Below are positions 1-7,413 of a stretch of DNA of 64,000 nt, in pieces. Each line of letters opens with the position of its first letter. Positions within the stretch are counted from its first letter, which is position 1. Made by a program: the position numbers and the translations under genes. Source of the DNA: Lapillicoccus jejuensis. GTDB taxonomy: Bacteria > Actinomycetota > Actinomycetes > Actinomycetales > Dermatophilaceae. The notes under the pieces were generated by a model that was given only the letters and a program-made list of their open reading frames with translations, was not told the origin of the DNA and did not search any database. The DNA is taken from contig NZ_VFMN01000001.1 of assembly GCF_006715055.1 (NCBI RefSeq), positions 3,224,001 through 3,288,000 of the forward strand. Direction: 5' to 3'.

Positions 1-1
1 G

Positions 2-238
2 GCCGACGTCGGCTCGGCGTCCATCGGCGCGGCGCAGATCCAGGGGGTCTGGCTGCACCCGCGGCTGCGCGGGCAGGGCCTGGCCACCCCGCTCATGGCC
101 GCCACGACCTCGCTGGTCCTGCGCGACGTCGCGCCGCTGGCCTCGCTCTACGTCAACGACTTCAACGCCGCCGCCCGCGCGACCTACCGCGCGGTCGGCT
201 TCCACGAGGTGGGGAGCTTCACCACCGTCCTCATGTGA
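2..238 (+). CDS. GNAT-family N-acetyltransferase, C-terminal part (5' end outside window)
   Basis: The open frame enters from the window edge and ends at TGA 236-238, giving 78 residues of a GNAT domain. The acetyl-CoA pyrophosphate-loop type motif RLRGQGLA and the C-terminal strands LYVNDFN...YRAVGFHEVG are visible. The ending resembles the C-terminus of the DUF4081/GNAT proteins of actinobacteria (Rv2867c-like), which often lie near ispG and proS. proS is about 7 kb downstream, so that assignment is plausible, but the substrate is unknown. The gene is followed by strong hairpins and convergent transcription from the sugar transporter operon. Confidence 0.75.
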   Translation, partial: ADVGSASIGAAQIQGVWLHPRLRGQGLATPLMAATTSLVLRDVAPLASLYVNDFNAAARATYRAVGFHEVGSFTTVLM

Positions 239-324
239 GGACCCCGTACGGCGTCGTGCGGCCCATCGCCCGGCGCCCGGCCCGTCGTCCGACGCCCCTC
301 GCCCCGCGGCTCGGACGACGACAG

Positions 325-354
325 CGGCCCGCCCCCCGGAAGGGGGACGGGCCG
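325..354. terminator. GC-rich hairpin between convergent genes
   Basis: CGGCCCG plus a run of C pairs with a run of G plus CGGGCCG around a short GGAA loop. The position between the GNAT stop (238) and the end of the leftward chvE gene (409) suits a bidirectional terminator. No T-tract follows, as is common in actinobacteria. Confidence 0.55.
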
Positions 355-386
355 CCGTACGTCGTGCCGTGGTGAGCCGTGAGGCT

Positions 387-404
387 CGGCCCCCGAGGGG
401 GCCG
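387..404 (-). terminator. Hairpin directly downstream of chvE
   Basis: An 8-bp perfect stem (CGGCCCCC / GGGGGCCG) with a 2-nt GA centre lies 5 nt past the chvE stop codon on the leftward transcript. It probably ends the sugar importer mRNA. Confidence 0.55.
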
Positions 405-408
405 GGCG

Positions 409-1521
409 TCACTTGGTGTACTGCTCCAGGCTGGTGCCCTTGTACGCCTCGGCCGCGTTGGCCTTGGTGACGATGACCGGCTCGAGGTACTCCGTCGGGA
501 CCGACTTGGACCCGTTGTCGTCCGTCGCGTTGGTCTTCGGGGTCTCGCCCTTCTGCAGCGCCTGGATCATCTCGATCGTCGCCTTGACCAGGTTGGTCGT
601 GTCCTTGTTGATCGTCGAGTACTGAGCGTAGTCACCGCCGGCGACGATGGACTTCACCGACTCGACCTCGGAGTCCTGACCGGTGACGATCGGGGTGCCG
701 ATGCCGGCCTGCTTGCAGGACTCGAGGATGGCGCGGGCCAGGGTGTCGTTGGGCGACAGGACGCCGTCCAGCTTGGTGCCGCTCTGGTAGTTGGCCGAGA
801 TGAGGGTGTCCATGCGCTTCTGCGCGTTCTCGGCCTTCCAGCCCTGGGTGACGACCTGGTTGAAGGAGGTCTGGCCCGAGACGACCTTAAGGGTGCCGTC
901 GGAGATCTTCGGCTGGAGGATCTTCATCGCGCCGTTGAAGAACACCTGGGCGTTCGGGTCGTCGGGGGACCCGGCGAACAGCTCGACGTTGTAGGGGCCG
1001 TTGGCCTTCTTGGCCTTCATGCCGTCGAGCAGGGCCTGGCCCTGGAGCTCGCCGACCTTCTCGTTGTTGTAGGCGATGTAGTAGTTGACCGCGTCGGTCG
1101 ACTGGAGCTGGCGGTCGTACGCGATGACCGTGATGCCGGCGTCCTTGGCCGCCTTGAGCTGGGTGCCCAGCTGCTTGGAGTCGATCGCGCCGACGACGAT
1201 CACCTTGGCGCCCTTGGTGATCATGGCCTGGATCTGGTTCTGCTGCTCGCCCACGCCGCCGTTGGCGAACTGGACGTCCTTCTGGAAGCCGGCGCCCGAG
1301 AGGCCGTCGTTGAACAGGCTCTCGGCGAGGACCCAGTTCTCCGAGGTCTTCTGCGGGAGCGCGATACCGATGAGCGAGTTGGCGGCGAAGCCGCCGGCGG
1401 CCGCGCCCCCCGTCGAGCCGCCGCCCGAGCCGGATGCCGGGGTGTCGCCACCGCGGCCACAGGCTGACAGGGCGAGAGCGGCGGCCGCGGAGACCGCCAG
1501 CACCTTGGCGTACGTGCGCAT
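409..1521 (-). CDS. chvE: ChvE-like multiple-monosaccharide ABC transporter substrate-binding lipoprotein
   Basis: A 370-residue type I periplasmic-binding protein. The N-terminus is a lipoprotein signal with lipobox LSAC (Cys22), followed by a Gly/Ser-rich linker to about residue 45 and a two-lobed sugar-binding fold (IGIALPQKTSENW..., then VIVVGAIDSKQLG, IAYDRQL, VTGQDSEVESVKSI). The PQKTSENW start and overall order match the ChvE/XylF-type cluster that works with GguA/GguB, so xylose, arabinose, glucose or galactose are likely ligands; the exact sugar cannot be read. Start ATG 1519-1521 has a GAGAAGAAAG ribosome-binding site. It lies 107 nt after the permease gene; usually the binding-protein gene comes first, so order here is ATPase-permease-binding protein. 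Confidence 0.88.
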   Translation of the reverse strand: MRTYAKVLAVSAAAALALSACGRGGDTPASGSGGGSTGGAAAGGFAANSLIGIALPQKTSENWVLAESLFNDGLSGAGFQKDVQFANGGVGEQQNQIQAMITKGAKVIVVGAIDSKQLGTQLKAAKDAGITVIAYDRQLQSTDAVNYYIAYNNEKVGELQGQALLDGMKAKKANGPYNVELFAGSPDDPNAQVFFNGAMKILQPKISDGTLKVVSGQTSFNQVVTQGWKAENAQKRMDTLISANYQSGTKLDGVLSPNDTLARAILESCKQAGIGTPIVTGQDSEVESVKSIVAGGDYAQYSTINKDTTNLVKATIEMIQALQKGETPKTNATDDNGSKSVPTEYLEPVIVTKANAAEAYKGTSLEQYTK

Positions 1522-1628
1522 GTGTCTGCTTTCTTCTCGTGCGCTCATCGCTGAGCGCGGGTTCCCGAGCCGGACGGCGCCCGGCGCGAAGCTGTGTGTG
1601 TGATGGAGGAAGGTCGGGCCGGCCCGCG

Positions 1629-2921
1629 TCAGCGGGACTGGCCGACGGACGAGGTGACGTTCTGCGAGGTGTCCTGGGGTGTCGCGCTCGCGGCGGTCGG
1701 ACCACCTGAGCCCCCCCGGGTCCCTCTCGAGTTGCGCATGAGCAGCGCCGTCACCGACGGCTTCCCCTGCGACTTGTTGTAGACGTCGAGGGCGACCGCG
1801 AGGAGCAGGACGAGACCCTTGATGATCTGGGTCGCGTCGGCGCCGATGCCCTTGATCTGCAGGCCGTTGTTGAGCGAGGCCATGACCAGGCCTCCGACCA
1901 TCGACCCGATGACGGTGCCGACACCACCGGAGACGGCGGCGCCACCGATGAAGACCGCGGCGATGGCGTCGAGCTCCCAGCCCTGGCCGTCGAACGGGCC
2001 GGAGGCGGCGGAGCGGGCGTCGAACATCATCCCCGCGAGGGCGGCGAGGACGGACATGTTCATCATGACGAGGAAGTTGATCCGCTTGCTCTTCACGCCG
2101 GACAGCTCGGCCGCCAGCCGGTTGCCGCCCACCGCGTAGACGTGGCGGCCGGTGATGGTGCGCTGCGCGATGAAGCTGTAGATGAGGATCAGCGCGACGA
2201 GGATGAGGCCCGAGACCGGGAAGCCCTGGCGACCCGAGGCGAAGAAGAACATCACGCCGAGGATGACGACGCAGATGAGGACGAGCCGGGTCCAGGTGAC
2301 GGTCGAGTCCTCGACCTCGGCGCCGATGCGCTGCAGCTTGCGGCGGCCGTTGATCGTGCCGTAGACGACGAAGAGGCAGGCGACGATGCCGACGAGGATC
2401 GTCAGGTTGTTGTAGCCGGTGTTGGGCCCGACCTCGGGCAGCACGCCCTGCCCGATGACCTGGAAGCCGTCCGGCACCTGCACGGTCAGCGACTTGCCGA
2501 TGGCCTGGTTGACCCCGCGGAAGGTCAGCATGCCGGCGAGCGTGACGATGAAGGCCGGGATGCCGACGTACGCCGTCCACAGGCCCTGCCAGGCGCCGAT
2601 CAGCGCGCCGAGCGCGAGACCGAACAGGATGGCCAGCGGCCAGGGCAGGTTCCAGTTCTGCATAGCGAGGGCCACGCTGATGCCGACCGCGGCCGAGACC
2701 GACCCGACGGACAGGTCGATGTTGCCGGCGATGATGACGAGCACCATGCCGATGGCCAGGACGAGGATGTAGGCGTTGCCCTGGATGATGTTGTTGAAGT
2801 TGTCCGGGGAGATGACGAAGCCACCCGTCCAGATGTGGAAGAAGACGAGGATGGCGACGAGGGCGACGACCATGCCGAGCTGGCGGAGGTCACCTCCGAA
2901 GATCTGCCTGACCTTGTTCAT
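1629..2921 (-). CDS. gguB: Multiple-monosaccharide ABC transporter permease (GguB/MmsB type)
   Basis: A 430-residue, highly hydrophobic protein with about 10 predicted membrane segments, of the BPD_transp_2 (ribose/xylose permease) family. Family-typical segments include NIDLSVGSVSAAVG (about residues 67-80), GIPAFIVTLAGMLTFRG, RHVYAVGGNRLAAELSGVK and FIGGAAVSGGVGTVIGS. The length of more than 400 residues, against about 320 for RbsC, and the WTGGFVISPDNFNNI start favour the GguB/MmsB or XylH subgroup. It forms the membrane pore for the sugar bound by the downstream lipoprotein. Start ATG is 2919-2921, 58 nt after the ATPase stop, in the same leftward operon. The C-terminal ~40 residues are a Ser/Gly-rich low-complexity tail. 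Confidence 0.88.
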   Translation of the reverse strand: MNKVRQIFGGDLRQLGMVVALVAILVFFHIWTGGFVISPDNFNNIIQGNAYILVLAIGMVLVIIAGNIDLSVGSVSAAVGISVALAMQNWNLPWPLAILFGLALGALIGAWQGLWTAYVGIPAFIVTLAGMLTFRGVNQAIGKSLTVQVPDGFQVIGQGVLPEVGPNTGYNNLTILVGIVACLFVVYGTINGRRKLQRIGAEVEDSTVTWTRLVLICVVILGVMFFFASGRQGFPVSGLILVALILIYSFIAQRTITGRHVYAVGGNRLAAELSGVKSKRINFLVMMNMSVLAALAGMMFDARSAASGPFDGQGWELDAIAAVFIGGAAVSGGVGTVIGSMVGGLVMASLNNGLQIKGIGADATQIIKGLVLLLAVALDVYNKSQGKPSVTALLMRNSRGTRGGSGGPTAASATPQDTSQNVTSSVGQSR

Positions 2922-2979
2922 CGGTCGGTGTCACTGGTCCGTTCTGGTCCGGGGGTGGAAGGGTGCGCGGCGACGGGGG

Positions 2980-4650
2980 TCACGCCGAGACGTGCTCGTC
3001 GGTGAGCTCGCCGTGCTCGACCTCGTCGGCGCTGATCGTCGTGCCGGCGCCGCCGTGCGAGCCCTTGGTCATGAGCCGCATGAGCGACTCCTGGTCGGCG
3101 GCCCGCTTCTCCAGGACGCCGGTGATCTCGCCCTCGCAGATCGTGTAGATCCGGTCGGACAGGCCGAGCAGCTCGGGCAGCTCGGAGGACACGACGATGA
3201 CGCCCTTCCCCTGGGCGGCGAGCCGCTGGATGATGCCGTAGATCTCGAACTTCGCGCCGACGTCGATGCCGCGGGTCGGCTCGTCGAGGATGAGCACCTC
3301 GGGCTCGGTGAAGAGCCACTTGGACAGGACGACCTTCTGCTGGTTGCCCCCCGAGAGCTTGGAGATGCCCTCGTCGACGGTCGGCGCCTTGGTCCGCAGC
3401 TCCTTGCGGTACTCGTCGGCGAAGCGGTACTCCTCGGCCTCGCTGACCTGGAAGGCGTGGGTGATCCGCTTGAGGTTGGCCGAGACCGTCGTGCGCTTGA
3501 TGTCGTCGAGCAGGTTGAGGCCCAGGCTCTTGCGGTCCTCGGTGACGTAGGCCAGGCCCGCGTCGATCGCCTCGGCGACGCTGTGCAGGTTGAGCTGCTT
3601 GCCGTCGAGGGTCATCGTGCCGCCGAGGTACTGCCCGTAGGAGCGGCCGAAGAGGCTGCGCATCAGCTCGGTGCGGCCCGCACCCATGAGGCCGGCGAAG
3701 CCGACGATCTCACCGCGGCGCACGAAGAAGCTCTCGCTCTTGCAGACGAGGCGGTCGGCGACGTCGGGGTGGCGCACGGTCCAGTCGCGGACCTCGAAGA
3801 ACGGCTCGCCGATCTGCGGGGTGTAGTCGGGGAAGCGCGACTCGAGGTCGCGTCCGACCATCGCCTTGATGATCCGGTTCTCGTCGACGCCCTCCTCCTT
3901 GACACGCATCGTCTCGATGGTGCGGCCGTCGCGGATCACGGTGATGGCGTCGGAGATCTGCTCGATCTCGTTGAGCTTGTGGCTGATCATGATGCAGGTC
4001 ACGCCCTTGGAGCGCAGACCGGCGATGAGGTTGAGCAGGTGCTGGCTGTCGTTCTCGTTGAGCGCCGCGGTCGGCTCGTCGAGGATGAGCAGCTTGACGT
4101 CCTTGGAGAGCGCCTTGGCGATCTCGACGAGCTGCTGCTTGCCGACGCCGATGTCCCTGATCTTCGTGTCGGGGTTCTCGGCGAGGCCGACCCGGGCGAG
4201 GAGCTCGCGGGCGCGCTGGCGGGTGACGACCCAGTCGATGCCGAGGCCGCCCTTCTGCTCGTTGCCGAGGAAGATGTTCTCCGCGATGGACAGCTCGGGG
4301 ATGAGCGCCAGCTCCTGGTGGATGATGACGATGCCCGCGTGCTCGCTCTCGCGGATGTTGGAGAAGTGACGCACCTGGCCGTCGAACCAGATCTCGCCCT
4401 CCTCGGCCTGGTAGACGCCGGAGAGCACCTTCATCAGGGTCGACTTGCCGGCGCCGTTCTCGCCGCAGATCGCCTGGACCTCTCCGCGGCGCACGGTCAT
4501 CGTCACGTCGGACAGGGCCTTGACCCCGGGGAACGTCTTGGTGATGCCGCGCATCTCGAGGATGACGTCGCCCAGGGGGACGGAGGCGGCGGCCGGTGAC
4601 GCGGAGGTGGCCGGTGCCGGGGTGCCCCCGGGAGGCGTGGTGGAGCTCAT
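2980..4650 (-). CDS. gguA: Multiple-monosaccharide ABC transporter ATP-binding protein (GguA/MmsA type)
   Basis: A 556-residue fused double ABC ATPase that energises the importer. Domain 1 has Walker A GENGAGKST (residues 63-71), a variant signature IGVGKQQ and Walker B LLILDEPTAAL. Domain 2 has the degenerate Walker A GLMGAGRTE typical of the second domain of sugar importers, signature LSGGNQQ and Walker B LILDEPTRGIDV. I chose ATG 4648-4650 because AGAAAGGG lies 11 nt upstream and the product then starts MSSTTPPGG; an in-frame extension of 31 residues to 4743 is possible but runs into the regulatory region. An Ala/Pro linker precedes domain 1. First gene of the leftward operon, divergent from lacI. 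Confidence 0.9.
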   Translation of the reverse strand: MSSTTPPGGTPAPATSASPAAASVPLGDVILEMRGITKTFPGVKALSDVTMTVRRGEVQAICGENGAGKSTLMKVLSGVYQAEEGEIWFDGQVRHFSNIRESEHAGIVIIHQELALIPELSIAENIFLGNEQKGGLGIDWVVTRQRARELLARVGLAENPDTKIRDIGVGKQQLVEIAKALSKDVKLLILDEPTAALNENDSQHLLNLIAGLRSKGVTCIMISHKLNEIEQISDAITVIRDGRTIETMRVKEEGVDENRIIKAMVGRDLESRFPDYTPQIGEPFFEVRDWTVRHPDVADRLVCKSESFFVRRGEIVGFAGLMGAGRTELMRSLFGRSYGQYLGGTMTLDGKQLNLHSVAEAIDAGLAYVTEDRKSLGLNLLDDIKRTTVSANLKRITHAFQVSEAEEYRFADEYRKELRTKAPTVDEGISKLSGGNQQKVVLSKWLFTEPEVLILDEPTRGIDVGAKFEIYGIIQRLAAQGKGVIVVSSELPELLGLSDRIYTICEGEITGVLEKRAADQESLMRLMTKGSHGGAGTTISADEVEHGELTDEHVSA

Positions 4651-4750
4651 CTGCGCATGCACCCTTTCTGCGGCGGCGGCGTTGGCGACCCGCCCGGAAT
4701 TGTGTCCCACGTCACGACTGTCGCGGAACGACCTGGCCGACAACGGGCGG

Positions 4751-4782
4751 TGACAAGTCGATAACGATAGACATCGTTGTCA
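4751..4782. promoter_or_regulatory. Probable LacI-family operator in the importer/lacI divergent region
   Basis: AACGAT (4763-4768) and ATCGTT (4773-4778) form a perfect 6-bp inverted repeat with a 4-nt spacer, and TGACAA (4751-4756) pairs with TTGTCA (4777-4782) further out. It lies about 100 nt upstream of gguA. The half CGTTGTCA (4775-4782) recurs exactly at the lacI start (4943-4950), which supports a shared regulator. Binding is inferred. Confidence 0.5.
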
Positions 4783-4935
4783 GACCAGCCTGCCGGACGG
4801 CACATTACCACCGGTTGAAGAGTCAAACAGCCCCCTTGTCTCAACAGGCCCCGAATGGCGCGAAGTCGTTGTCGCCGAACGGGATCGAGCGGGGCGAACT
4901 TGACGTATCCTCCGCGTCAGGGGAGAGTGACCGCC

Positions 4936-5997
4936 GTGTCAACGTTGTCATCGAACGGGTCAGCGACCGCCGCGTCGCCGTACCCGCGGGCCGTGCGCCC
5001 GACGATGGCCGACGTCGCCCGACGGGCCGACGTGTCGATCAAGACCGTCTCCCGGGTGGTCAACGACGAGCCCGGCGTCCGCCCCCAGACCGCCTCGAAG
5101 GTCCGGGCGATCATCGAGGAGCTCGGCTTCCACCGCCACGAGGGCGCGAGCATGCTGCGCAAGGGCCGCTCGACGAGCATCGGGCTCATCGTCGAGGACC
5201 TCGGCAACCCCTGGTACTCGCAGCTGGCGGCCTCGATGGAGCGCGAGGCGCGCAGCCGCAACCACTTCCTCATCTCGACCTCCGCGGAAGGGTCGCCCGA
5301 GCGCGAGGCCGAGCTCGTCGACGCCCTCGTCGCCCGCCGCGTCGAGGGCCTCGTCGTCGTGCCGGCCTCGAGCGACGCCAGCGAGGCGATCCGCTCGGCC
5401 GCCGAGGAGATGCCCGTCGTCTGCGTCGACCGCCCGCTCGCCGGGCTCGTCGCCGACACCGTGCTCAGCGACAACGAGGGCGGGGTGCGCTCGGCCGTCG
5501 AGCACCTCGTCGCCCACCGGCACCGACGGATCGGGTTCCTCGGCGACGACGAGGTGATCTGGACGGCGCAGCGGCGGCAGGCGGCGTTCCTCGCGTCGTA
5601 CGACCTGCTCGGTCTCCCCGGCGAGCCCCTCACCCGCCTCGGCCCCTACGCCGACGGCGAGGTCGCCGCCCTGCTCGACCGGTGGGGGCAGGGCCGCGAC
5701 GGCATCACCGCCGTCATCACGAGCAACAACCGGGTGACCATGCAGGTCATCGCCGCCCAGCGGGTGTGCGGCCTCGACCTCGTCGTCGTCGGGTACGACG
5801 ACTTCGAGCTCGCCGACTTCCTCGAGCCGCCGGTCACCTGCGTCCACCAGGACCCGGCGTCGCTGGGGGAGCGGGCCATCCAGCAGCTCTTCGCGCGGCT
5901 CGACGGCGAGCTCGGCGACCCGCGGACGCACGTCATCCCGACCCGTCTCATCGTCCGCGGCTCGGCCCGCCGGCGTCCCGCGTCGCGCCGCGCCTGA
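4936..5997 (+). CDS. LacI-family sugar-responsive transcriptional regulator
   Basis: A 353-residue regulator. The helix-turn-helix and hinge are MADVARRADVSIKTVSRVVN (residues 24-43) followed by GVRPQTASKVRAIIEELGF. Residues 80-350 form a periplasmic-binding-like effector domain (STSIGLIVEDLGNPWYS; IGFLGDDEVIW; VVVGYDDFELADFLEPPVT). Start GTG 4936 is preceded by GGGGAG at 10 nt spacing. Divergent to the gguA-gguB-chvE operon, so it most likely represses that operon in the absence of sugar; two candidate operators with a shared half-site lie between the genes. Confidence 0.88.
   Translation: MSTLSSNGSATAASPYPRAVRPTMADVARRADVSIKTVSRVVNDEPGVRPQTASKVRAIIEELGFHRHEGASMLRKGRSTSIGLIVEDLGNPWYSQLAASMEREARSRNHFLISTSAEGSPEREAELVDALVARRVEGLVVVPASSDASEAIRSAAEEMPVVCVDRPLAGLVADTVLSDNEGGVRSAVEHLVAHRHRRIGFLGDDEVIWTAQRRQAAFLASYDLLGLPGEPLTRLGPYADGEVAALLDRWGQGRDGITAVITSNNRVTMQVIAAQRVCGLDLVVVGYDDFELADFLEPPVTCVHQDPASLGERAIQQLFARLDGELGDPRTHVIPTRLIVRGSARRRPASRRA
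4940..4950. promoter_or_regulatory. Second LacI-type operator overlapping the regulator's start codons
   Basis: CAACGTTG (4940-4947) is an 8-bp palindrome with the central CpG typical of LacI-family operators, and it continues as CGTTGTCA, identical to the upstream half-site at 4775-4782. It sits immediately after the GTG start of the regulator (4936), so it could serve autorepression. Confidence 0.4.
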
Positions 5998-6297
5998 GCC
6001 CGTACGACGCCCCGCCCGCCGCATCCGCGGCCGGTGGCGCACCTGCGACGACCACCGTCCGGCGCGTCGAGTCGCGATCCGGGGGGTGGCGGGGAACAAT
6101 ACGGGCGTCTGCCGTCTGCCCGGCCGTGGGGGCCAGGGAACGTGACGGTTCGGGCAGAGGGGTCGGGACCGTGGGGGTCCCGGCCCCTTTCCGCGTCCGG
6201 GGGGCTCTGGTGGGGTCCTGGCACCCCCTCAGCCACCCGGTCCAGGGGCTGTGGATGACGGGCACGGCCCGGGAGGACGCTCGGGCACGCTCGGGCG
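5998..6297. other. Intergenic stretch after lacI
   Basis: No convincing coding frame. It starts with CGTACGACGCC, a copy of a word repeated through the window. I see no clear terminator and no recognisable -10 box in front of the next gene; a short GGGGT/ACCCC pair near 6212-6227 is too weak to call. Confidence 0.4.
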
Positions 6298-7302
6298 GTG
6301 GAGCAGACGACGCGGGATGCGCTCAACCGGCTGGCAGCGGCCCAGCTGGGTCTGGTGACCCGCGCCCAGCTGCTGTCGTACAGCGTCTCGCGCGACACGA
6401 TCCGATGGCGGCTCGCCTCGAAGCGCTGGGTCGCGGTGCATCCCGGTGTCTACCTCACGTCCCCCGGACGCCGTGACTGGCCGATGCTGGCGATGGCGGC
6501 CGTCCTGCACGGGGGACCGGAGGCGGTGCTGTGGGCCGACAGCGCGGCCTTCAGCCACGGGCTTGCTCGTGAGCCGGACGTCATCCAGGTGCTCGTGCCG
6601 CACTCGAGCCAGGTCTCGGGGCGACCGGGCGTGACGGTGAGCAGGGCCCGCGACCTGGCGGAGCGGGCGGCCCTGGAGGTGATCGACGAGGACGCGCCGG
6701 ACCTGGCCCGCCTCCCTCGGACCACGGTCGAGGCGACCGTGCTCGACGTGGGCGCGCGGCTGGACGCCGACGGGGTCCTGGCCCTCGTCGCGTCGGCCTG
6801 CCAGAAGGGCCTGACCTGGGACGAGGCCCTACGGGTCGAGCTGTCCCGTCGCTCCCGCTACCGCTGGCGCGACCTGCTCGAGGCGGCCCTGGTCGATGTC
6901 GGCGACGGCGCCCAGTCCGTCCTGGAGCTGCGCTACCTGCGTGATGTCGAGCGCGCCCATGCTCTGCCGTCAGGGGTGTCGCAGCAGCCGACGGCCGGCG
7001 GGTGGCGGCACCACGACCGCGGGTACCCGGACCAGCGCGTCCTGGTCGAGCTGCAGGGCCTGGCGTTCCACGGGACGGCCGCCGCACAGGTGCGCGACGG
7101 CCGGAGGCAGCGGGACAGCCTGCAGGAGGGGTGGGTCACCGTCCCGGCGTTCTGGTCGGACGTGGCGGGGTCGCCGTGTGCCTTGGCCGGCGAGGTGGGT
7201 GCCCTGTTGAGCCGACGCGGCTGGTCGGGACGGGTGCGTCGGTGTCGGCGTCGCGGCTGCGGAGCGGCCACGCCACAGCGGGTGGCTCCGGTGGGGTCAT
7301 AG
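6298..7302 (+). CDS. AbiEi-type N-terminal domain fused to a DUF559-like (Vsr-fold) nuclease domain
   Basis: A 334-residue protein. Residues 1-70 look like the winged-helix 'AbiEi antitoxin N-terminal' domain (LVTRAQLLSYSVSRDTIRWR, then WVAVHPGVYL). Residues about 200-300 resemble DUF559/Vsr-type PD-(D/E)xK proteins: SVLELRYLRDVE, then YPDQRVLVELQGLAFHG with the D...ExQ pattern, and RQRDSLQEGWVTVPAFW. Such two-part proteins are common in actinobacteria, usually without an AbiEii toxin partner, and none is seen here. Start GTG 6298 lacks a clear Shine-Dalgarno. The role is unknown; DNA-related or toxin-antitoxin functions are inferences. It stands alone between the sugar region and proS. The C-terminus (CRRRGCG) is basic and Cys-containing. 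Confidence 0.7.
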   Translation: MEQTTRDALNRLAAAQLGLVTRAQLLSYSVSRDTIRWRLASKRWVAVHPGVYLTSPGRRDWPMLAMAAVLHGGPEAVLWADSAAFSHGLAREPDVIQVLVPHSSQVSGRPGVTVSRARDLAERAALEVIDEDAPDLARLPRTTVEATVLDVGARLDADGVLALVASACQKGLTWDEALRVELSRRSRYRWRDLLEAALVDVGDGAQSVLELRYLRDVERAHALPSGVSQQPTAGGWRHHDRGYPDQRVLVELQGLAFHGTAAAQVRDGRRQRDSLQEGWVTVPAFWSDVAGSPCALAGEVGALLSRRGWSGRVRRCRRRGCGAATPQRVAPVGS

Positions 7303-7353
7303 CCCCACCGCAGCCGCCCGGAAAGGTGGGTGAGGGCGGCGTACGACGGCGAC

Positions 7354-7359
7354 TAGGCT
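7354..7359 (+). promoter_or_regulatory. Candidate -10 box for proS
   Basis: TAGGCT matches the actinobacterial TAnnnT -10 pattern, 54 nt before the proS GTG start. No good -35 hexamer is visible at 17-18 nt. No T-box-like leader is apparent in the 110-nt gap. Confidence 0.35.
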
Positions 7360-7413
7360 CGACCGCGGCTCGTGAGCGTTCCCGGGCCGTCCTGACGATC
7401 GAGGAGCCCCACC

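Noticed and set aside
409-2580. 723-codon minus-strand frame joining chvE with upstream sequence
   Set aside because: Only its last 370 codons, from ATG 1519-1521 with lipobox, are a protein; the rest is a shadow of the permease gene.
7303-7413. T-box or attenuator in front of proS
   Set aside because: Only 110 nt, with no specifier-like stem or antiterminator pattern visible.
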